Of a DNA stretch of 64,000 nt, positions 33,976-42,981 are shown one piece after another; position 1 is the stretch's first letter, and each line of letters starts with the position of its first letter. The stretch lies in contig JAKPHK010000114.1 of the NCBI GenBank assembly GCA_029550345.1, positions 20,241-84,240 of the forward strand. The letters are read 5' to 3'. Under the pieces are notes generated by a model that searched no databases, was not told the DNA's origin, and saw only the letters and a program-made list of their open reading frames with translations. Origin of the DNA: Pseudomonadota bacterium (GTDB lineage: Bacteria > Pseudomonadota > Alphaproteobacteria > Sphingomonadales > Sphingomonadaceae). Made by a program: the position numbers and the translations under genes.

Positions 33976-35286
33976 ATGCGCAAGCGATTCAACACACCCT
34001 TCAACCGTGGCAACAAGCGTGTCACCGACAAGTGGAATACCAGCTTTAACGTGGTCAGCGATGAGGTCGATGAACTGGACCTATCCCTGGGTTCCAATGA
34101 CCATGATAAGGATGATGACGACGATGGCCTTGGTGTTGCCGAGCCAGGCGGTGCCGTAAATAGATTAAAGCGGAGCCAAATGCTTCGTACGGCAGCCAAG
34201 TCCAAGCTCAAGACCTTACGCAAGCCTCGTGCACCAAGGCGTCGCGTCACTGCAACCAAGGCCAGGTCAGTGAAGATCATCAGGGCAGCGCCGACTATGG
34301 GACCCAAGAACGCGCCGGAACCAACCGACAGAGCTGTGCGGCGACTTTGGCGTTGCAAGACCATCGATGAGGTCAAGGCCGAACATGCCCTGTGGGCTGA
34401 GATGACCAAGGCCAAGTGCTTGAAGGCCATCGAACGGCGCAAGCTACCCGATGAGATGCGCTCAAAAATTTGTGCCATTCTTGATGGCACGGCTACCGAT
34501 CGCGCATTGCTCACCACCAACAAAGTGTTGGCCTTGGCGTTCGAAAGTTCATGCCGGGCCATCTGGGCTGCAACCAAAGACGACCACGATATGGAGTTCG
34601 CGCTGGTCACCTTCATTCCCGGCGATGGCGGGACTTCCTTGAACGCGCCCGTTATGCACACCGTCAGGTCCGACGATCCCTTCTTGAAGGTCCTCAGATC
34701 CATGTCCAAGGACTTCATTGGGGCAAGGGAATGGGCGATGTTCAACAGTCACGGGCATCCCGACGGGGGGCGGCATCTGCAAGGTCATGAACACGCCTTG
34801 CTCTGGGGACATGGCGTTGTCGCCAAGGCCCAAGAGGTGGCTCAGCGCAGATTGAAGGACTTTGCGCCGAACATCACCGGTGCGCCGCAGATCAACGTTC
34901 GCCGTGTTCAAGGCGATGAGGTCAACATTGCGCGCATGTGCGCTTACCTGTTCAAGTCCCCGCACAAGGCCATGAACTGGAAGCCGCCCCATGACGGAAA
35001 GCCCGGGCACATGAACCAGAGCGAAAAAGGTGATCGCATGATCCGGTACTTGCGGATGGCGCAAATTCGTTCGCTGATGTCCATCGAGGATGTAATGTTC
35101 GCCGGGGGCCAAGGGGTCGATATCCGCAGCGATATCATCAAGCTCGTGCGCCAGACCTGCCATGCAGACGTGCCAGTGCCGAACCGGGTTCTGCACCCCG
35201 ATGAACTGGGCCGGTTCTGGGCTGATGTGAACCAGGCGCTGAAGCGGCCGTATTGGCGCCTTCCGGTCGTCGCGCGCCAGCACTAG
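33976..35286 (+). CDS. candidate HUH endonuclease / Rep-like protein
   Basis: A 436-residue protein of no family I recognise by name. After a basic, disordered N-terminal third (DDDDDG, RKPRAPRRR), three ordered segments resemble rolling-circle Rep motifs: FALVTFIPG (motif 1-like), GHEHALLWGHG (motif 2, H-x-H) about 75 residues later, and AYLFKSPHKA (motif 3-like Tyr...Lys). HUH proteins nick single-stranded DNA and join to it through the tyrosine. The x in H-x-H is Glu rather than hydrophobic, so this is provisional. GAGG lies 8 bases before the ATG at 33976. A hairpin follows the stop. Confidence 0.5.
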   Translation: MRKRFNTPFNRGNKRVTDKWNTSFNVVSDEVDELDLSLGSNDHDKDDDDDGLGVAEPGGAVNRLKRSQMLRTAAKSKLKTLRKPRAPRRRVTATKARSVKIIRAAPTMGPKNAPEPTDRAVRRLWRCKTIDEVKAEHALWAEMTKAKCLKAIERRKLPDEMRSKICAILDGTATDRALLTTNKVLALAFESSCRAIWAATKDDHDMEFALVTFIPGDGGTSLNAPVMHTVRSDDPFLKVLRSMSKDFIGAREWAMFNSHGHPDGGRHLQGHEHALLWGHGVVAKAQEVAQRRLKDFAPNITGAPQINVRRVQGDEVNIARMCAYLFKSPHKAMNWKPPHDGKPGHMNQSEKGDRMIRYLRMAQIRSLMSIEDVMFAGGQGVDIRSDIIKLVRQTCHADVPVPNRVLHPDELGRFWADVNQALKRPYWRLPVVARQH

Positions 35287-35298
35287 CCTTTAAATGAT

Positions 35299-35328
35299 GG
35301 GGCCGTTGATTGTCGAATCAACGGCCCC
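35299..35328. terminator. perfect 13-bp hairpin after the Rep-like gene
   Basis: GGGGCCGTTGATT (35299-35311), loop GTCG, and its exact complement (35316-35328), 12 bases after the stop. A strong stem with a tetraloop but no T tract; it may stop transcription or protect the mRNA end. Confidence 0.55.
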
Positions 35329-35545
35329 AAACGCTGCCGAAAATATCAAGACTTCAAAGTCCGGCCCCGTTGACATAGCGGCCGTTCACAGGCCCAAAAG
35401 CGATCCTCGAAACCGGTCGTATGTTCACAGCCTACGCAGGGCAGAACTTGCTGTGAAGCGCAGAAATTCATACTGCATCGGCCCTGAAATCGTCATTCAC
35501 GCACCCAGTTTCGGCACCTTATACTCCCGACGCAGGAATTTGATA

Positions 35546-35902
35546 AACGCGCGGTCTGTCCGCGCCACAATCGAGCAACTCGCGGAATTGCAGGTCCGCG
35601 TTCATTGCCTGGCCCTTGGTGGGGTGGACCTTGCCAGCGCGGCTGGGAAAATGACCATGGCCGGTATTGCGGCTGTCGCAGAGTTCGAGCGTGATCTCCT
35701 GGTTGAGCGTACGCAATCAGGCCTTGAGCGGGCAAAGGCGCAAGGAAAGAAGCTTGGACGTCCGAATAAACTGACACCGGAGCAGCAGAAGCGCATTTGC
35801 GAGAGGCGAGCCAAGGGCGAGTCGTTGGGCGTCCTGGCCAAAGAGTATGCGGTCAGTCGTTCAGCAGTACGTCGTGTGGAACTCGAGCAGGCCACAAAAT
35901 AG
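35546..35902 (+). pseudogene. serine resolvase, N-terminally truncated
   Basis: About 118 codons match the C-terminal part of a serine-family resolvase (Tn3 type): GKMTMAGIAAVAEFERDLLVERTQ, then GLERAKAQGKKLGRPNK and an HTH with LGVLAKEYAVSRSAVRRV. The catalytic N-terminal domain with its serine is missing; the upstream open frame (from 35294) does not resemble it. The remnant suggests an old transposon insertion in the element. Confidence 0.75.
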
Positions 35903-36435
35903 AGGATCGGCTCATGCTACTGCTCGCACTTTCGTGTCTGTCCAAGTTTCGAATCCGGTGAGTAACTTGACCTGCGTTGTGCCCTCCGTCAGATGAGCGT
36001 AGAAATGAGTGCATAGCGCCAGGGCTTTCCCTCTCCTTTGGAGGCGCATTCGTGGGCGCTCTTCATCCATTCTGCCGCGGCACGGGCTTGGGGCAGCGCC
36101 GCACATCTATTTCAAAGTCACTGTCGATTGGCATGGCAGAGATCCGCTCAAGATCGGAGTGGGGTTTGTGAAACTGATAGGGGCTCTCAAAAGTTGCGGG
36201 AAAATAGTAGCGGCTTCCGTGAGGTGGAGCGGCCTCGAAATGCGCACCCTCACAGTCCTGCTCCTGCCCTTCATCGCAGCGTAAAATGAAATCCCAAGGC
36301 CTGAAAAAGAGTCAAATCCGCAGGTGAAACCCTCGCCTCGATCAAGTGCTTCTGCCAAAAGCGATGAGTCTAACTTCGGATATAGATGGCTAGTTTAGCG
36401 GGCGGCCATGCATCGAACGGCGTGGGAATCCGCAA
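35903..36435. other. 533-base gap, no gene seen
   Basis: Short frames exist on both strands but none has a convincing motif or ribosome site. The region separates the replication-like part of the element from the pilus-like cluster, which ends at 36436 on the other strand. Confidence 0.5.
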
Positions 36436-38748
36436 TCATTCTTTTTCTGCTGCAATATCGAGAATAGTCGTCGAGCGCACACCGACATTAACAAAGGCGT
36501 CAAAAGGTACGCCCATTTGGCGTTTGTCGTCTGCTTCGATGACCCAGGGCAATGGTAAGGCATCCGCGTTCAAGGTCACGCGATGTGGGCCATCAGAAAC
36601 GGCGTCGAAACGATAATAGCCAGACTGATCGGTGCGGACTGCCTGAATCCCATCGAGAATGACGACGATTCCCGGAACGCCATTTTCGGACGGCTCCCTA
36701 TTGTGATTGGAGTTGGCATCAAGAAAGACATGGCCTTCTAGAACGCCCGCGCCGCCTACTGGATATTGGCGCAGTCCTACCATACCGCGCGGTCGACCGG
36801 CGGACGCAGTATAACGCAAGGTCAGATAGCCAGCTCGAAGATGGTAGGAACTGTGTTGCGCCGCGATGGCTTGTGTCGGAGTTACGCCCAGTGGGGACGA
36901 GTAGACGCTGGCGAGGCCGTATGTAGAGGTAAGGCTTGAGGTCGTGTCAGTGTAGGAAGCCGTCAAACTCCACCGTTGCGAAAGCCGGACACTGGTGACG
37001 ATTGTCGCCGAGAACGCCTGGCCCTGTTGTGATGACAGAATTCCCAATGCGCCCCCGGTTGAATCTACAGGGCCATACACACTGGTGGCGGAGAAATTGC
37101 CGTTCGAGTTATAGGCAATTGTTGCATCGAAATTGATGCCGCTGAACGGGGTCGCCCCCGCACTGATGGCCCCCCCGAAACTGTTCGATTGCTGTGAGCC
37201 ACTGCCGTTCAGAAGGTAAGGGGAGTTCGAGGACTGTTGCATTCGCTGGTACGAAGCTTGCGTGCTCAGCCGACTTCCTGAAGGCATCCATGCGGGCAAA
37301 GACCAGTTCTGATTGAAGTCGAAACGGTAGAGGTTCATGAACGGATCGTGACTCCAGCCCGCTTCCGCGCGCGAAGAGCCCAGGTGAGTGGAGAACTCAA
37401 CATATCCAAGCAGTTGCGTGGAGGTTTGCCCGCTCATAATGCGGACTGTACTGTTCATGCCCACCGATGTTGTGAAGTTGAGTTTTCTGCGGACATCAGC
37501 ATTTGCGACCACACCGCTTGCGCTGCTGCCATCAGCGGAGTCAGCGGCATCGAGATTGAAAGTCCAACGCCACCGCTGTGATGAAGTCGATATGCGGTAG
37601 TATCCGCCATAGGCGTTGTTAATCAGGGCTGAGGTGCCCCATGAAAGTCCAGGTGCGAAGTAATACAGGCCGCCGCTCTGATACGTCCGACCGGAACGAT
37701 AGCTAGCGTCGATCCATCCGCCAGCCGCAGAGCCTTCTGCCGTAATAGGATTGGCGACAATGCTTTGACCGGAGCGGTGTGTCCAGATTGCATTTGCCTG
37801 AACCTTGAAGCCATTGTCCGAGAATGCCAGCGTTCCCAGCGCTCCTTGCGATGAAACACGGGCTTTGGAGCTGGAAGAAGGTGTAGACTGCAAAATGACT
37901 GTGTAGGGGTCAACAGTGTCCCTTACGGCGATGGCTTGCAAGCCTGCGGACCACCGCGAAGTAAGATCGATCTGCCCGCCGCCGGAAAGCGCCAAGCCGG
38001 ATAGTCCGGTGAAATCGGAAAGCCGCAAGCCACCGAGCAACCCAGGTTCCCCCACAGAAAGGTTAAGGGTCACAAATGGTTTCGCTTCGCCGTTCGTCCG
38101 GGATCGTGCAATTTTCCGATACCCGTTGAATACAACCGCCCCGCCAAGAATGGGAGAGGCGGGCAGATAGAAGCGGGTCTGCTGGCGAACGAGTGCGATC
38201 GTTGGTGTCGAGATGGTGCCAAGGGTGCCATCGACGAGCCAACCATCTCCTAGCGGCAAGTTGTGGCTGGTGAGCGTGGCTGAGCCGTTCCATGAATCCG
38301 CAGATGTGTTGCCGAAGGCGCCGGAATTCGAACCACGCCTCAATTGTGCGTCTAGGCCCAGAAGGCCAAAATTGTCGGTCTGATATCTGCCGGATACTGA
38401 GATGCCGGCCTCGCGCTGGACGCGGTCCAGTGCTGAGGTGTCGATACCGGCAACGCTCGATGTTGGTGAGATCACCGATCCGCCCAATTCGACGATGAGT
38501 GATCTCACATTGCCCTTGGTGTACGTCACTTCTTCGCCGCTGGCTGAACTTAGCGGTTCGAGTTTTCCATCGTCAATCAGTCGATCAACGTATGGGGTGG
38601 AACTCGGGCTGTTCTGTGGTGCATCGGCGGCATCGGCCTTGGCCGAACCTGGAAGGGAAAGCCCGAGCGACAGCAAGGTCAATTGAATGGCCGAGCGGCG
38701 CGCAATCAACCTGGCGCTTTCGGAATTCGGCACGGGCTTCGTCATCAA
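36436..38748 (-). CDS. usher-like outer-membrane protein with SdrD-like domain
   Basis: A 770-residue exported protein. An N-terminal signal peptide ends LPGSAKA. A long region (about 90-660) of alternating aromatic/small residues has the look of a large beta barrel, e.g. RWSAGLQAIAVRD, RLSTQASYQRM and RWSLTASYTDT. At the C-terminus (about 670-765) is a carboxypeptidase-regulatory/SdrD-type domain: VFLDANSNHNREPSENGVPGI..TDQSGYYRFDAV. No classic FimD plug or N-terminal domain was recognised. Position after a PapD-like chaperone, with a 4-base overlap, suggests an usher. Function is inferred. Confidence 0.6.
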   Translation of the reverse strand: MMTKPVPNSESARLIARRSAIQLTLLSLGLSLPGSAKADAADAPQNSPSSTPYVDRLIDDGKLEPLSSASGEEVTYTKGNVRSLIVELGGSVISPTSSVAGIDTSALDRVQREAGISVSGRYQTDNFGLLGLDAQLRRGSNSGAFGNTSADSWNGSATLTSHNLPLGDGWLVDGTLGTISTPTIALVRQQTRFYLPASPILGGAVVFNGYRKIARSRTNGEAKPFVTLNLSVGEPGLLGGLRLSDFTGLSGLALSGGGQIDLTSRWSAGLQAIAVRDTVDPYTVILQSTPSSSSKARVSSQGALGTLAFSDNGFKVQANAIWTHRSGQSIVANPITAEGSAAGGWIDASYRSGRTYQSGGLYYFAPGLSWGTSALINNAYGGYYRISTSSQRWRWTFNLDAADSADGSSASGVVANADVRRKLNFTTSVGMNSTVRIMSGQTSTQLLGYVEFSTHLGSSRAEAGWSHDPFMNLYRFDFNQNWSLPAWMPSGSRLSTQASYQRMQQSSNSPYLLNGSGSQQSNSFGGAISAGATPFSGINFDATIAYNSNGNFSATSVYGPVDSTGGALGILSSQQGQAFSATIVTSVRLSQRWSLTASYTDTTSSLTSTYGLASVYSSPLGVTPTQAIAAQHSSYHLRAGYLTLRYTASAGRPRGMVGLRQYPVGGAGVLEGHVFLDANSNHNREPSENGVPGIVVILDGIQAVRTDQSGYYRFDAVSDGPHRVTLNADALPLPWVIEADDKRQMGVPFDAFVNVGVRSTTILDIAAEKE

Positions 38749-39593
38749 GGTTCAAAGACGCCATCGAACTTGAAGGAGCTTCTGGTGTCGTTCATCGTAC
38801 CGCTCATTTTGAGCGGGAAGACGATCTTGTCTGGTTTGGCGTCAAGCGAATCCGGAGTGGCTTGAGCCTCGATCGCATCCCCCCCGTTGTCCACATTGAG
38901 CGTAATCATGCGTGTTTCGCCTGGCAGAATCGGCAGGGTGGACGGAGCAAAGTCGCGCTTCCTGCCCATTGCATCGGTTCCAGTGAGGAAAGCGGAGAGC
39001 CTGCCATGCGCCGTTCCGATGTTTTGGACCATCAACACAGGCGTTTGTACGCCGTTAATTGTCACAACGTCGGCCTTGACGATCTTGATGTCCGGTTTGA
39101 CATCACCAACCGCGACATAGACGATGATCGCAATTTGTCCGCTGATCGGAAAACTCACATCCTTGCCAGGCGAGACGCGCACTTCAGCGCCGGATACGAC
39201 GATAGCGAAACGGCACTCTGTAGGAGCGGTGTCCGCTGGCGGCGTTACCTCGAAGCGGTAGCGAAATTGCGCTTTCGACTGCAGCGTGATTTCCCGCCGT
39301 TCGATTGCGACCCAGGGGCGACAGGAATTGGGCTTTAGCGTGTGGCTCAGGACCACACCGCCGTCCGGCGTCAAATCCCATTCGGCCGTCGCGAAATGTA
39401 ACTCTGTTGCCGAGCTTGCTGCATTAGTCAGTTCCGCAACGCCACGGACGGTTTGCCCTGGTTCCGCCGTTAGCTCAAAACGGGGTGGAGAAATCGAAAG
39501 GGCAAAATCGTCTGCAAGGGCCGGGGCGCTCCAAAACTGAGTGCCAGTGGCGATTGCCACAGTGAGTACTGGCAACCGCAAAGGAAACTTCAT
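38745..39593 (-). CDS. periplasmic pilus chaperone-like protein
   Basis: A 282-residue exported protein. After a signal peptide (to APALAD), the mature part has two Ig-like halves: FALSISPPRFELTAEPGQ, then CRPWVAIERREITLQSKAQFR and CRFAIVVSG in domain 1, and PVLMVQNIGTAHGRL in domain 2. The pattern resembles fimbrial chaperones of the PapD superfamily, which hold pilus subunits in the periplasm. Sequence is divergent and no exact family is assigned. It overlaps the genes on both sides by four bases. Confidence 0.6.
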   Translation of the reverse strand: MKFPLRLPVLTVAIATGTQFWSAPALADDFALSISPPRFELTAEPGQTVRGVAELTNAASSATELHFATAEWDLTPDGGVVLSHTLKPNSCRPWVAIERREITLQSKAQFRYRFEVTPPADTAPTECRFAIVVSGAEVRVSPGKDVSFPISGQIAIIVYVAVGDVKPDIKIVKADVVTINGVQTPVLMVQNIGTAHGRLSAFLTGTDAMGRKRDFAPSTLPILPGETRMITLNVDNGGDAIEAQATPDSLDAKPDKIVFPLKMSGTMNDTRSSFKFDGVFEP

Positions 39594-40084
39594 GGATCAA
39601 CCTCAATCTCAAAACCGAACGTCAAGGCTTCGGAACCAGATAGTCTTGCGCCATCCGCCTCGAGCTTGATGTCGATGATGTCGCGTAGGAGCGGCCCGTT
39701 TATGGCGCCCGCATAGACCAGCGCACGCTCTCCCGAGAGCAGCTCTCCAGGGAGCAGGGTTCCGCCCGTTTGCCATGTGGCCCGGACTGTAGGACCGGAC
39801 GCACGTGGCAAAGTCATGTAAATGCGGCCATTCCGTCCGACCCAAGGCAACAGATTGAGTTGCACACTGACTCGGGTCGAGGCTGAAACCAGAGGCGAAG
39901 AAGCAGAACGGCCAGCCGGTTGCCACTGCATTTGCAACACAGGGTCGAGTACGACCGTACCGCTATCGTCGACCCGGAAAACTTGTCCGGTCGTTGACGG
40001 TTCCGCACCACTCTGCGCCTGCGTACCGGCAGACGGGGTGAGTAACGCGCAAGCGACGACAAATGCCGGGGCGATTCGGGTCAT
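39590..40084 (-). CDS. exported protein of the pilus-like cluster
   Basis: A 164-residue exported protein with signal peptide (MTRIAPAFVVACALLTPSAGTQ). The mature part is beta-rich: VLQMQWQPAGRSAS, VSVQLNLLPWVGRNGRIYMT and a C-terminal SEALTFGFEIEVDP. It ends in a hydrophobic strand like its neighbours. It could be a tip or anchor subunit. I chose ATG at 40084; the open frame upstream lies inside the neighbour. ATGA overlaps at both ends show coupled translation. Confidence 0.55.
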   Translation of the reverse strand: MTRIAPAFVVACALLTPSAGTQAQSGAEPSTTGQVFRVDDSGTVVLDPVLQMQWQPAGRSASSPLVSASTRVSVQLNLLPWVGRNGRIYMTLPRASGPTVRATWQTGGTLLPGELLSGERALVYAGAINGPLLRDIIDIKLEADGARLSGSEALTFGFEIEVDP

Positions 40085-40752
40085 GGCAATGAAAGCGTAT
40101 AGGTGGCGCGTCCAGTAAAGGTGCCAGCAGCTGGCACCACCGTGTTCGCATAAATGAAGGTCATGCATTGCTCTTTCCAACTGTTGGCCGGGAAAGTCGC
40201 AAGGGTCTGTGTTCCGCCCGTAAACGTGCCGTTGGGGAACTGATAGGTGCTGTCACCGTTGCCGGACATCACCCAACTTATCTGGCTGAACGGGATGGAA
40301 TCGCTGCCATTTGTCAAGTTCGCGGGGGTCGTGACCGTTAGTGTCGCTACGCCGGAATTGTTGCCGGGCCGCGACCAGCCCCCGATATAGACCTGTGAAG
40401 GTGGATTGCAGAACGCATAGCCGTCGATGGAACTTTGGGAAACCGAGCTGTTCGAAGTCATGGCCTGTGCGGTTCCCGATCCGACACTAGCGGCAGGGAT
40501 GGTCACCGACACGACGTTGATGGTGGAGTTGTTTCCCGGTGTGCCGCCACTATTATAATAGCCGGTATACCTGCCCGCGCCCACTTGCAGGTAGAGCGCT
40601 CTGGTGCCGGAAGTAATTGTGATCGTGTAGGCGTCTGCCGCTTCGGACGACAACATCGTGAGCATACAAGCACTGATCACGATCATCCGCCTGACGTTGC
40701 AGGAGAGCGCTTTATCTTCGCTTGGCCTTGCAGCCGTTCTGCTATTCGCCAT
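40081..40752 (-). CDS. pilin-like subunit A (minor)
   Basis: A 223-residue secreted protein: a basic n-region followed by a signal peptide (MIVISACMLTMLSSEAADA). The mature sequence is rich in Gly, Ser, Asn and Thr with many beta strands (VATLTVTTPANLTNGS), two cysteines (FCNPPSQ and KEQCMTFIY), and ends GRATYTLSLP. The last motif is shared with two nearby proteins. GGGAGGG precedes the ATG at 40752; an alternative ATG at 40686 would give a shorter signal peptide. It is presumably a pilus or surface fibre subunit. Confidence 0.6.
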   Translation of the reverse strand: MANSRTAARPSEDKALSCNVRRMIVISACMLTMLSSEAADAYTITITSGTRALYLQVGAGRYTGYYNSGGTPGNNSTINVVSVTIPAASVGSGTAQAMTSNSSVSQSSIDGYAFCNPPSQVYIGGWSRPGNNSGVATLTVTTPANLTNGSDSIPFSQISWVMSGNGDSTYQFPNGTFTGGTQTLATFPANSWKEQCMTFIYANTVVPAAGTFTGRATYTLSLP

Positions 40753-40830
40753 TGCCCCAACCCTCCCGCATCGGCGAGATTTGCCAAGTGAATCCTTAAC
40801 CTAGTCTGATTAAGCCGTCCGAGCGCGAAA

Positions 40831-41265
40831 TCAAGGCATCGCCACGGCGTACATCACAGTTGTGTTCTCGATCGAGTGCAGCTGAATGCCGACCGATTGC
40901 GGGGTCTGATCGCCAACGGGTAAACTTTCGGCAATGGCGATAGTGCCTGCATTGCCGAAGGCTAGCATACTTTTCGACTCACCTGAATTTGATGCCCCCG
41001 TGGCATTCTGCGCCATGATGAGCGAACAAGAATGCGTTGTTCTGTCAGCTGCAGCGTGGGTCGTAGCGAATGAACTAACTCTGGCGGTCAGGCCGATATA
41101 TTCTGGTATGATGATCGTAAAATCGATCTGCGCCTGAGCACCGGCACCTTCATTCGTTTCACTGCCGATGCTGTACCGGGACCCGGCGTTTGCAAGGCCG
41201 GGAATGCAACCCACAATCACCGTCGATGCTGCGATGACGCCACGATAGAGTTTGCTCGCCATCAT
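40831..41265 (-). CDS. pilin-like subunit B
   Basis: A 144-residue exported protein. A signal peptide ends IPGLANA. The mature protein has IDFTIIIPEYIGLTARV near the N-terminus, matching the main pilin's LDFTVTVPKFVYVRIG, and ends NTTVMYAVAMP, matching the other subunits' final motif. It is separated from the main pilin gene by the strong hairpin at 41557-41593. Probably a minor subunit of the same structure. Confidence 0.6.
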   Translation of the reverse strand: MMASKLYRGVIAASTVIVGCIPGLANAGSRYSIGSETNEGAGAQAQIDFTIIIPEYIGLTARVSSFATTHAAADRTTHSCSLIMAQNATGASNSGESKSMLAFGNAGTIAIAESLPVGDQTPQSVGIQLHSIENTTVMYAVAMP

Positions 41266-41556
41266 TTGCGCTGTGCTGCGATCGGGAGGGGTGCACCGCG
41301 CATTTCGTGAAAGCAGAGACTGGCAAACATTATGGGCATCGGCGATCCTCGTGCGTCGTGCCTCACGACCGAAGGCAAGAATCCCTGCTCGTCATGTGAA
41401 GCGGTCAATCACAAGACCGGCAAATACCCGGCAAAATTAAGCCGACAACGGGCAGTTTCCTGCCGGGATTCTCAAAAATGCACTTGAAAAACCCACGGCC
41501 TCTTCTAACCGGCAGTCCCGAATCGGGACCTGCGTTCGCGGATGGTGCCAGGACGT

Positions 41557-41593
41557 GACAAGGCCGTCGCAGCAATGCTGCGACGGCCTTGTC
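41557..41593. terminator. 18-bp perfect hairpin within the pilus-like operon
   Basis: The arms 41557-41574 and 41576-41593 are exact complements (GACAAGGCCGTCGCAGCA) around a single A. It lies 69 bases after the main pilin stop on the minus strand, before the other subunit genes. No T run follows. It may attenuate or protect the upstream mRNA so that the main pilin is made in excess. The rest of the 396-base gap 41266-41661 shows no gene. Confidence 0.6.
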
Positions 41594-41661
41594 GAAGTTC
41601 AGCCCGATGCGGGAAGGCCGAAATCAGGCGTGTTGTTGCGCTCTGATCTGCCCCCCGATTG

Positions 41662-42294
41662 TTAGGGCATCGAAACCGCGTAGGTTACGCGGCCGTTGTT
41701 GGTGTTGACGCCGCCATAGGTGCCGGCCGCGACCACGTTCTGGTTCTTGTAGGTAAAGGTCCACTTGGCGTCGAGGTTGGTGACCTTCGTGCCACTGGTG
41801 GGCGTCAGGTTGGTGCTCGTCGTGGCGCCGTCTGCGAGCGTCGGTGACGGAAGCGCGGTAGCCGAGGTGTTCGTCGCAACCGCGACGGCCATTTGCGACC
41901 AGGAGATGGTGTCACCTGAGCCGTTGCTCATGGCACCAAGTGTGGTCGAACTGAAGGCGATCGTGCCATTGTTGCCCATGACGCGAGCGGTCACCTGGCC
42001 ACCGGACAGGTCGCCGCCGGTACCCGAAATCGACGTACCGTCACCGACATTGGTGGCAGGGACGTTGTAGACAAGGCTGTCGACGGTCGTGTTGTTGGCC
42101 ATGTTCGCTCCCGTGCCAATGCGCACGTAGACGAACTTGGGAACGGTAACCGTGAAGTCGAGGTGCGCGGATGCGGTCAGCGGGCTAGCAGTGCCGGTCA
42201 CGAAATTCGAGTCAGCGTTGGCAGCAGTCGGAATCGAGGCAATTCCAATAACGCAAAGGGCGGCCCTAAGGATATGATTCTTAGTCACGTTCAT
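41662..42294 (-). CDS. pilin-like subunit, probable major
   Basis: A 210-residue exported protein. The signal peptide (MNVTKNHILRAALCVIGIAS to TAANA) leads into a beta-rich, Thr/Ser/Gly/Asn-rich sequence (LDFTVTVPKFVYVRIG, GDGTSISGTGGDLSG) ending NGRVTYAVSMP. It has the composition of a fimbrial major subunit and is the first gene of the cluster. I chose ATG at 42294 with GGAG just upstream; 26 more open codons precede it. The fibre role is inferred from context. Confidence 0.6.
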   Translation of the reverse strand: MNVTKNHILRAALCVIGIASIPTAANADSNFVTGTASPLTASAHLDFTVTVPKFVYVRIGTGANMANNTTVDSLVYNVPATNVGDGTSISGTGGDLSGGQVTARVMGNNGTIAFSSTTLGAMSNGSGDTISWSQMAVAVATNTSATALPSPTLADGATTSTNLTPTSGTKVTNLDAKWTFTYKNQNVVAAGTYGGVNTNNGRVTYAVSMP

Positions 42295-42520
42295 GTCTCC
42301 AGAATGCTCGGATGAATTCTGTGTTCGGCATTCACAGTCTGTATAAATACTAGTGGTTAACAAGCGGTTCACTGCAAGCGTTCACTCAGTTGAGTCGATC
42401 GCGGGAACGGAATGTGACGAAAATTGCGCGATGCCGTCAGTCAATCGCGGCGACGGGTTGCCGGAAGGTTTGGAATTCTTGCGATTTGCGCCTTCGTTCG
42501 CGTCTACTGAGTCTGGAAAT

Positions 42521-42877
42521 TCACATAGTCAGGCGGTGAAAATTTCGTCGGCCAGTTGATCTGCAGGATGCTGCATATGAGCAAGCTTTCCTGAAACCGA
42601 TCGCCACGGTAGCCATTGTCAGCCAGCGGCGCCTTGGGTTGGGTAATGGAAGGACTGGTAGGTTACCTGCGGCGGTGTAATCACAGGCTTCGCCATCAGT
42701 CAGAATGAAGCCGACAGGCAATATCTGGTTGTCGCAGTTGGGCGTAGGCTTTGCTCGTAAAATCGCCGCATGATCGACCAATAATCTGTGCGAGAACCCC
42801 TTTCTGCTCGCTGCCGAGGCATGGCAGCGAGCTGTGGCGCAGTCGATCATGTGCTGCCAGTGGACCACGTCCACCAT
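42521..42877 (-). pseudogene. IS5-family transposase remnant
   Basis: A 118-codon frame matches the central part of an IS5-type transposase: WQHMIDCATARCHASAASRKG, then RAKPTPNCDNQILPVGFILTDGEACDY and a decayed LPLPNPRRRW. In active copies PLGFILTGGEVSDY is followed by the PNPRLLLADKGYD part with a catalytic Asp; here it has drifted out of frame. Neither end of the IS nor the complete N- or C-terminus remains. Confidence 0.7.
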
Positions 42878-42981
42878 CTCAGTTCAGGTGGCAGCGTTCG
42901 GCACCCCCCATGACTGCTCCCCAAAAAGCAGCCTTGAATGGGAATTCAGATCCTTTGAGAGAATCACGCTGTCAACACGAC

